Shown here in pieces: positions 1 to 3,879 of a stretch of 5,056 nucleotides of DNA. The translations under genes and the position numbers were made by a program. Position 1 is the first letter of the stretch. Each line of letters begins with the position of its first letter. The DNA is from Yimella sp. (GTDB lineage: Bacteria; Actinomycetota; Actinomycetes; Actinomycetales; Dermatophilaceae), in NCBI GenBank assembly GCA_030150425.1, contig JASLFY010000237.1, forward strand, positions 1 to 5,056, given 5' to 3'. The notes under the pieces were generated by a model. That model was given only the letters and a program-made list of their open reading frames with translations. It was not told where the DNA came from and ran no database searches.

Positions 1-692
1 AGTACGCCCAGCCGCAGCAACCGGCGTACGGCCAGCAGCAGCCGTACGGGCAGCAGCAGCCCTACCAGGGCCAGCCCCAGCAGCAGCCGTACGGCCAACA
101 GCCCTACGGCCAACAGCCGCAGCAGTACGGTCAGGCCAACCAGCAGTACGCCCAGCCGCAGCAGGGCTACCCGGGACAGCCGTACGCCCAGCCGCAGACC
201 AAGCCCGGACTCGGCCGCACGATGGGGTGGGCGCTCCTCGCGCTCGCGCTGATCACGATCATCGGCTGCTTCGGTGCCTGGGCGAAGGTGAACCTCGACG
301 CCGGCTCCTTCGGTAACTACCACGCCACGATCAACGGCTTCGGCCACGAGTCGTCGAACTTCCCGAGCGACAGCGGGAGCAGCAGCTCGAACGACGTCAA
401 GGACGGTTGGTACGTCCTGATTCTCGCCATCGTCGCCGCGGTCCTCGCGGTGTTGCGCGCGCTGAAGAAGCTGCCCAAGCTCGCGATGATCGCCGCCGCC
501 GTGCTCGGCCTGATCATCACCGGCATCGCGCTCTACGACGTCTCCGACATCTCCAGCAAGGCCGACGACCTGCAGGGTCAGGTGTCCAGCGGGATGAGCG
601 CCTCCGCCGGCACCGGCTGGGGCCTGTGGATGGTCCTCGTCGGCGGCATCGGCATCGTCGTCACGAGCGTGCTCAGCGCCCTCAAGGACTGA
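1..692 (+). CDS. Four-TM membrane protein with Q/P/Y/G-rich N-terminal tail (5' partial)
   Basis: The reading frame is open from base 3, so the true start lies upstream; 229 residues are visible. Visible residues 1-65 are a low-complexity Gln/Pro/Tyr/Gly tail. Four hydrophobic segments follow at about 74-96, 136-154, 159-178 and 206-226. The loop between segments 1 and 2 is polar and Ser/Gly/Asn-rich. The short linker between segments 2 and 3 is basic (LKKLPK), which by the positive-inside rule puts the tail, this linker and the C-terminus in the cytoplasm. The ATG at 222 is an unlikely start: it has no Shine-Dalgarno sequence and the same frame continues smoothly upstream. Actinobacteria often carry small membrane proteins with such Pro/Gln/Tyr-rich tails, mostly uncharacterised. 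I see no catalytic motif and assign no function. The gene ends 20 bases before a strong hairpin, so it is probably the last of its transcript. Confidence 0.85.
   Translation, partial: YAQPQQPAYGQQQPYGQQQPYQGQPQQQPYGQQPYGQQPQQYGQANQQYAQPQQGYPGQPYAQPQTKPGLGRTMGWALLALALITIIGCFGAWAKVNLDAGSFGNYHATINGFGHESSNFPSDSGSSSSNDVKDGWYVLILAIVAAVLAVLRALKKLPKLAMIAAAVLGLIITGIALYDVSDISSKADDLQGQVSSGMSASAGTGWGLWMVLVGGIGIVVTSVLSALKD
3..197 (+). repeat. Degenerate QQPYG-type coding repeats
   Basis: This part of the membrane protein gene is built from imperfect short units translating to variants of QQPYG and QYAQPQ, with cag/caa, ccg/ccc, tac and ggc/ggg codons recurring. Units vary in length and sequence, and frame is kept throughout, so this is a protein-level low-complexity tract rather than a non-coding array. 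Such tracts can change length by slippage. The repeat begins before the window edge. Confidence 0.85.
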
Positions 693-712
693 CGCTCGAC
701 ACGCACCACACC

Positions 713-746
713 AGCGCCTCACCGGCATCTCTGCCGGTGAGGCGCT
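713..746 (+). terminator. Hairpin terminator of the membrane protein gene
   Basis: A perfect 15-bp inverted repeat (713-727 with 732-746) encloses a 4-base loop (TCTC). It lies 20 bases after the stop at 692. There is no clear T-run after it, as is common for actinobacterial terminators. The downstream gene's -10 element begins only 6 bases after the stem, so termination and the next promoter are packed together. Confidence 0.75.
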
Positions 747-752
747 GTCACT

Positions 753-758
753 TAGGCT
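753..758 (+). promoter_or_regulatory. -10 element for a leaderless HAD gene transcript
   Basis: TAGGCT fits the actinobacterial TANNNT -10 pattern and ends 7 bases before the GTG at 766. That spacing would put the transcription start at or beside the start codon. No Shine-Dalgarno sequence precedes this GTG, which agrees with a leaderless mRNA. The -35 region would fall inside the hairpin at 713-746, and no good -35 hexamer is visible there. Confidence 0.5.
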
Positions 759-765
759 GGCGCAC

Positions 766-1554
766 GTGACGAAACTGCTGGTCGCCCTCGACATCGACGG
801 CACGACGATCCACTACGACGGACACCTCTCACCCCGCGTACGCGCGTCGATCCACGCCGCGATCGCCGCCGGCCACGAGGTCGTGATCGCCACCGGTCGC
901 TCGGTCACCGGCGTGACCCCGGTCGTCGAACTGCTCGGCCTCGAACGCGGCTTCCTGGTCTGCTCCAACGGTGCGGTGATCGCGCAGATCGCCCCGGAGG
1001 AGGAACACGGCTACCGGCTGATCGACTCGATCACCTTCGACCCGCGCCCGGTGCTCGACCGGCTGCGCGGCGCGTGGCCCGACGGCGTCGTCGCCGTCGA
1101 GGTCATCGGCGAGGGCTACCTCGTCAGCGACCACTTCCCCGAGGGCGAACTGCTCGGCGAGGTCCACGTCGTCCCGTGGGAGGAGCTCGCCCAGCCCACC
1201 ACCCGACTCACCTTCCGATCGCCGACCGGCACCTCCGCCGAGTTCACCGAGCTCGCCGACGGCCTCGGCCTGCACGGCGTGAACTACGGCGTCGGCTACA
1301 CCGCCTGGCTCGACATCAACCCCGAGGGCGTCAGCAAGGCCTCCGCGCTCGAGCGGATCCGCGAACACCTCGAGATCGCCCCGGCCGACACCGTCGCCGT
1401 CGGCGACCACCGCAACGACCTGGAGATGCTCGGCTGGGCCGGCCGCGGGGTCGCGATGGGCCAGGCCCCCGACGACGTCATCGCCGCCGCCGACGAGGTC
1501 ACCGGCACCATCGAGGAGGACGGCCTGGCGCAGGTGTTGGAGGGGCTGGCGTGA
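766..1554 (+). CDS. Cof-type HAD-IIB family hydrolase (sugar-phosphate or nucleotide phosphatase-like)
   Basis: This 262-residue protein has all the HAD motifs. Motif I is DIDGT at 9-13, with D9 the expected nucleophile and D11 the acid/base. Motif II is ATGR at 42-45, with T43. Motif III lysine is K191 in GVSK. Motif IV is GDHRNDLEM at 213-221, with D214 and D218 as magnesium ligands. The large cap between motifs II and III (about 85-185) is of the C2 type, typical of Cof/YbiV/SupH-like enzymes. These are cytosolic Mg-dependent phosphatases acting on phosphosugars, PLP, FMN or similar small phosphates; the substrate cannot be read from sequence. Length is normal for the family. The GTG at 766 is chosen because motif I then sits at the usual distance from the N-terminus and a -10 element lies just upstream. 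The stop overlaps the start of the next gene, so the two are probably co-translated. Confidence 0.9.
   Translation: MTKLLVALDIDGTTIHYDGHLSPRVRASIHAAIAAGHEVVIATGRSVTGVTPVVELLGLERGFLVCSNGAVIAQIAPEEEHGYRLIDSITFDPRPVLDRLRGAWPDGVVAVEVIGEGYLVSDHFPEGELLGEVHVVPWEELAQPTTRLTFRSPTGTSAEFTELADGLGLHGVNYGVGYTAWLDINPEGVSKASALERIREHLEIAPADTVAVGDHRNDLEMLGWAGRGVAMGQAPDDVIAAADEVTGTIEEDGLAQVLEGLA
1539..1545 (+). promoter_or_regulatory. Shine-Dalgarno of the SpoU methyltransferase gene
   Basis: GGAGGGG lies 5 bases before the GTG at 1551, inside the 3' end of the phosphatase gene. It fixes the methyltransferase start at 1551 and supports translational coupling across the GTGA overlap. Confidence 0.75.
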
Positions 1555-2354
1555 GCGAACTGCTCATCACCTCCGCCGCCAACCCGCGGCTCAAGCAACT
1601 GGTCGCGCTGCGCCGTCGCCGGGTCCGCGAGCAGGAGGGCCTGACCCTGCTCGAGGGCTACGACGAACTCGCCCTCGCCCTCGAGGCCGGCGTACGCCTG
1701 CGCACCCTGTTCCACTGCCCCGAACTGATGCTCGACGCCGACACCCAGGGCGCGCTGGTCCGCGCCGAACGGGAGCGCGGCGTGGAGACCGTACGGCTGT
1801 CACGTGCCGCGTTCGAGAAGGTCGCCTACCGCGAGGGCGCCGACGGCTTCCTCGCCGTCGCGCCCGCGGTCAAGCACGGCCTGGACGACCTCGACCTGCC
1901 CGCGAACCCGCTGATCCTGCTCTGCGAGGGAGTGGAGAAGCCGGGCAACCTCGGCGCCATGCTGCGTACGGCAGACGCCGCCGGCGTCGACGCGGTCATC
2001 GCCGCCGACCCGGTCACCGACTGGGGCAACCCCAACGTCGTACGCGGTTCCAAGGGCACCGTCTTCTCCGTCCCGGTCGCCTCGGCCACCACGACCGAGA
2101 CGCTGGACTGGTTGCGCCGCAACGACATCCGCGTCGTGGCCACCACCCCCGACACCACCGAGCTGCACACCGACGTCGACCTCACCGGCGGCGTCGCCAT
2201 CGCGGTCGGCACCGAGAAGTACGGCCTCACCGACGAGTTGCTGGGCCGCGCGGACCACCGCGTACGCATCCCGATGGTCGGTCGGGCGAACTCGCTGAAC
2301 GTCGCCACGTCGGCCGCGATCGTGCTCTACGAGGCGGTGCGCCAGCGCGCCTGA
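1551..2354 (+). CDS. SpoU/TrmH-family RNA 2'-O-methyltransferase
   Basis: This 267-residue protein starts with an RNA-binding substrate domain (about 1-105, basic near RRRR at 21-24), followed by a SPOUT methyltransferase domain (about 119-265). The three SpoU motifs are clear. Motif 1 is EGVEKPGNLGAMLRTA at 126-141, with N133 and the catalytic-type R139. Motif 2 is AVGTEKYGL at 218-226. Motif 3 is IPMVGRANSLNVATSAAI at 240-257. Together motifs 2 and 3 form the trefoil knot that holds S-adenosylmethionine. Family members methylate the ribose 2'-OH of rRNA or tRNA; the target nucleotide is not decidable here, though two-domain forms like this are usually annotated as 23S rRNA methyltransferases. 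The GTG start overlaps the preceding TGA by four bases (GTGA) and has a good Shine-Dalgarno. A longer in-frame extension upstream is out-of-frame translation of the phosphatase gene and is not used. Confidence 0.9.
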   Translation: MSELLITSAANPRLKQLVALRRRRVREQEGLTLLEGYDELALALEAGVRLRTLFHCPELMLDADTQGALVRAERERGVETVRLSRAAFEKVAYREGADGFLAVAPAVKHGLDDLDLPANPLILLCEGVEKPGNLGAMLRTADAAGVDAVIAADPVTDWGNPNVVRGSKGTVFSVPVASATTTETLDWLRRNDIRVVATTPDTTELHTDVDLTGGVAIAVGTEKYGLTDELLGRADHRVRIPMVGRANSLNVATSAAIVLYEAVRQRA

Positions 2355-2357
2355 CGA

Positions 2358-2378
2358 GGGACCCCGGATGTGGGTCTT
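2358..2378 (+). terminator. Weak hairpin after the methyltransferase gene
   Basis: GGGACCC and GGGTCTT can pair as five Watson-Crick plus two G-U pairs around a 7-base loop, beginning four bases after the stop at 2354. The stem is short and no real T-run follows, so it may be a weak terminator or chance. The following gene appears to have its own promoter, so a transcript end here would be sensible. Confidence 0.25.
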
Positions 2379-2392
2379 CTCAGGGCGAGTGG

Positions 2393-2398
2393 GACGAT
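2393..2398 (+). promoter_or_regulatory. Possible -10 element for a leaderless VOC gene transcript
   Basis: GACGAT fits the weaker GANNNT form of the actinobacterial -10 and ends 7 bases before the ATG at 2406, the same spacing as seen upstream of the HAD gene. No Shine-Dalgarno sequence sits at a normal distance from that ATG. No convincing -35 hexamer is visible. Confidence 0.35.
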
Positions 2399-2405
2399 GC
2401 AACGC

Positions 2406-3059
2406 ATGCGAGTTGACCATGTCGTGTATGCCGCGGACAGCGAGGGACTGGTGTCCACCGCGAAGCGGTTGGGGGAGCTTCTCGGCGTCGAGCCGGCCGA
2501 CAGCGGGGTGCACCCGCGCTTCGGGACGCGTAACGCGATCATCCCGTTGCAGAACCACCGCTTCATCGAAATCGTCGAGGTGCTGGACCACCCGGCGTCC
2601 GACAAGGCGCCCTTCGGCCAGGCCGTACGCGCCCGCTCGGAGCAGGGCGGCGGCTGGCTCGGTTGGGTCGTCGAGATCGACGACATGTCCGTGGCGGAGG
2701 GCCTCGTCGGCCGCGCCGCGGCCCCGGGCAACCGGCACCGTCCGGACGGCACCGAGGTCACCTGGAAGCAGCTCGGCGTCAAGGGCCTGATGTCCGACCC
2801 GCAGGTTCCGTTCTTCATCCAGTGGAGCGAGGGTGCGGTCCACCCGTCGGAGATCGGCTCGACCGACGCCGACCTCAAGTCGTTCAAGATCGCCGGCTCG
2901 CCGGACCGCGTCCGCGAGTGGCTGGGTCTGTCCGGTCAGCCGGGTGTCGACCGCGACGAGTGGGAGCCCGACATCGACTTCGACTTCATGGCGCCCAACG
3001 GCACCCCCGGCCTGGTGTCGGTCACCTTCGACACGCCGAAGGGCGTCGTCGAGATCTGA
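2406..3059 (+). CDS. Glyoxalase-like (VOC superfamily) domain protein
   Basis: This 217-residue cytosolic protein has the paired beta-alpha-beta layout of vicinal-oxygen-chelate proteins. It opens with MRVDHVVYAA, where H5 is at the classic first metal-ligand position. A conserved-looking HPRFGTRNAIIPL block (36-48) and FIEIVEV (53-59, E55 a possible second ligand) complete the first half. A second, shorter half spans about 130-210, ending GTPGLVSVTFDTP. The order resembles the glyoxalase-like domain family PF13468, known mostly from uncharacterised proteins, so no substrate is claimed. The ATG at 2406 is preferred: the VOC fold begins directly there and a -10-like hexamer lies 7 bases upstream. 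In-frame alternatives are ATG 2397 and GTG 2370, whose extra residues add no domain. The gene stands alone between a weak hairpin and a strong terminator. Confidence 0.8.
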   Translation: MRVDHVVYAADSEGLVSTAKRLGELLGVEPADSGVHPRFGTRNAIIPLQNHRFIEIVEVLDHPASDKAPFGQAVRARSEQGGGWLGWVVEIDDMSVAEGLVGRAAAPGNRHRPDGTEVTWKQLGVKGLMSDPQVPFFIQWSEGAVHPSEIGSTDADLKSFKIAGSPDRVREWLGLSGQPGVDRDEWEPDIDFDFMAPNGTPGLVSVTFDTPKGVVEI

Positions 3060-3074
3060 GTTCTTCGCAGTACG

Positions 3075-3112
3075 CAATGAGCAGGGCCCGCTCCGGCGGG
3101 CCCTGCTCATTG
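3075..3112. terminator. Bidirectional terminator between the VOC gene and csoR
   Basis: A perfect 17-bp inverted repeat (3075-3091 with 3096-3112) encloses the loop TCCG. It begins 15 bases after the VOC stop at 3059 and lies 13 bases beyond the csoR stop at 3126. A short T-containing stretch (TTGTGT) follows on the plus strand; the minus-strand side has no T-run. Its place between two convergent genes suggests it ends both transcripts. Confidence 0.85.
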
Positions 3113-3125
3113 TTGTGTCAGGGGT

Positions 3126-3407
3126 TCAGCTGCGCACCAGCCGGGCGATCGCGTCGGCCGCCTCCCGCACCTTCGCCTGCGCCGCGTCGTCGGACTCGCG
3201 GGCCGCGTCGACGACGCAGTGGCCGACGTGGTCCTCCAGCAGTCCGAGGCTGACCGCCTGCAACGCCTTGGTGATCGCGGCCACCTGCGTCAACACGTCG
3301 ATGCAGTAGGTGTCCTCGTCGACCATCCGCTGCACGCCCCGCACCTGGCCCTTGATCCGGCGCAGTCGCTTGAGGTAGTCGTCCCTGGAACCGGTGTAGC
3401 CCGCCAT
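3126..3407 (-). CDS. csoR: CsoR-family Cu(I)-sensing transcriptional repressor
   Basis: This 93-residue all-helical protein belongs to the CsoR/RcnR (DUF156) family. Apo-CsoR binds DNA as a tetramer and represses copper-efflux genes; Cu(I) binding releases it. The Cu ligands are C35, H60 and C64, with the C-x24-H-x3-C spacing of Mycobacterium tuberculosis CsoR (C36, H61, C65). Y34 precedes the first ligand, as in TYCIDV against AYCVDV there. Basic residues near the N-terminus (KRLRRIKGQVRG, 13-24) fit the DNA-binding face. The intact C-H-C triad argues against the persulfide sensor CstR, and the N-terminal histidine expected of RcnR/FrmR is absent. The ATG at 3407 has a -10 hexamer 6 bases upstream and no Shine-Dalgarno, suggesting a leaderless mRNA. 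An operator-like palindrome overlaps that promoter, implying autoregulation. No copper exporter or chaperone gene is in the window. Confidence 0.93.
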   Translation of the reverse strand: MAGYTGSRDDYLKRLRRIKGQVRGVQRMVDEDTYCIDVLTQVAAITKALQAVSLGLLEDHVGHCVVDAARESDDAAQAKVREAADAIARLVRS

Positions 3408-3413
3408 GCGGCG

Positions 3414-3419
3414 ATGGTA
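3414..3419 (-). promoter_or_regulatory. -10 element of the csoR promoter
   Basis: Read on the minus strand, TACCAT matches TANNNT and ends 6 bases before the csoR ATG at 3407, so transcription probably starts at or next to the start codon. Its first two bases (3418-3419) are shared with the proposed CsoR operator. The whole promoter lies in the 25-base gap between the RNase stop and csoR, and its -35 region must fall inside the RNase gene. Confidence 0.55.
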
Positions 3420-3432
3420 CCCCTGGTGGGTA
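3418..3432. promoter_or_regulatory. Putative CsoR operator (TACCC-N5-GGGTA)
   Basis: The palindrome has perfect 5-bp arms, TACCC (3418-3422) and GGGTA (3428-3432), around CTGGT. From memory, this is the architecture of the Bacillus subtilis copZA CsoR operator, and G/C-tract palindromes are typical of CsoR sites. It overlaps the csoR -10 element and directly abuts the stop codon of the RNase gene (3433-3435), so bound repressor would block csoR initiation. The assignment rests on motif shape plus its position next to csoR. Confidence 0.7.
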
Positions 3433-3804
3433 TCAGACCCCGGTGATCTTGCAGAAGCTGGCGTAGTGGTCGCCGGTGTAGTACCAGTTCGGCGGCGACG
3501 TCAGCGGGGTGCCGCCGGTGATGATCCGCCGGGCGCCGCGGGTCGTCGCGTTGGGGGTCTTCACGGTGTACTCGTGGTAGTAGCTGCTGGACTGCGCGGG
3601 CAGCAGACCCTCACGGTTCTGGAAGACCCCGCCGTCCTGCGTGTACGGGAAGGGCCCACCCTTCTTGATCAGGTTGGCGGTCGTGGTCGCCTCCGGCGGC
3701 AACGACGACAGCGCACAACTCGACATCGCGTTCGCGCTCGGGGCGAGGCCCACGGTCGCGACGGCGAGGGCGGCGGCAAGGGGCAGCTTGAATGAATTCT
3801 TCAT
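3433..3804 (-). CDS. Secreted guanyl-specific ribonuclease, RNase Sa / barnase (N1/T1) family
   Basis: This 123-residue precursor has a Sec-type signal peptide: basic MKNSFK, a hydrophobic core, and likely cleavage after ANA at residue 26. The mature part is about 97 residues, against 96 in Streptomyces aureofaciens RNase Sa. Alignment by eye is strong throughout: LPPEAT at 35-40, GPFPYTQDG at 50-58, FQNRE at 61-65, YYHEYTVKTP at 75-84, TRGARRII at 88-95, YYTGDHYASF at 108-117. The RNase Sa active-site residues E54, R65, R69 and H85 correspond to E78, R89, R93 and H113, and guanine-binding N39 and E41 to N63 and E65. It should cleave RNA after guanosine, outside the cell. Two cysteines remain, C30 and C118; the latter lies six residues earlier than RNase Sa C96. 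A small insertion lies at about 99-107. No good Shine-Dalgarno precedes the ATG. The gene follows purB by 75 bases. No barstar-like inhibitor gene is visible. Confidence 0.93.
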   Translation of the reverse strand: MKNSFKLPLAAALAVATVGLAPSANAMSSCALSSLPPEATTTANLIKKGGPFPYTQDGGVFQNREGLLPAQSSSYYHEYTVKTPNATTRGARRIITGGTPLTSPPNWYYTGDHYASFCKITGV

Positions 3805-3848
3805 GCCCGCAACGGTGTTCGCCGTCGATGACGAATCGATGACGCTCC

Positions 3849-3876
3849 GGTCAAGCGGGAGTCAGGACTCGGTCAA
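3849..3876 (-). promoter_or_regulatory. Paired TTGACC boxes with small palindrome upstream of the RNase gene
   Basis: On the minus strand, TTGACC occurs twice (3876-3871 and 3854-3849) in the gap between purB and the RNase gene, 22 bases apart start to start. Between them GAGTC-CT-GACTC (3859-3870) forms a 5-bp palindrome. Either TTGACC could be a -35 box, but no good -10 lies 16-18 bases after either. The palindrome could be an operator half-pair or a feeble purB terminator. This is a low-confidence description of the gap rather than a firm promoter call. Confidence 0.25.
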
Positions 3877-3879
3877 GGC

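Noticed and set aside
1..200. CRISPR or non-coding tandem repeat array
   Set aside because: Units are irregular in length, have no spacers and keep one reading frame joined to the membrane domain.
222..692. ATG at 222 as the start of the membrane protein
   Set aside because: The frame stays open to the window edge with a coherent low-complexity protein tract, and no ribosome binding site precedes this ATG.
2370..2405. Longer VOC protein from GTG 2370 or ATG 2397
   Set aside because: The extra residues precede the start of the VOC fold and would run through the proposed -10 element and weak hairpin. ATG 2397 cannot be fully excluded.
1800..3110. A 436-codon minus-strand open frame across the methyltransferase and VOC genes
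   Set aside because: It is antisense to two well-supported genes, is rich in Arg, Gly, Val and Asp as expected from reading GC-rich codons backwards, and shows no recognisable domain.
3126..3407. Reading the regulator as a nickel (RcnR), formaldehyde (FrmR) or persulfide (CstR) sensor
   Set aside because: The C-H-C copper triad with CsoR spacing is intact and the N-terminal histidine typical of RcnR/FrmR is missing.
3418..3804. RNase and CsoR as a copper-controlled toxin unit
   Set aside because: The operator lies downstream of the RNase gene, at its stop codon, so CsoR would not control RNase initiation from this site. Adjacency alone does not support a functional link.
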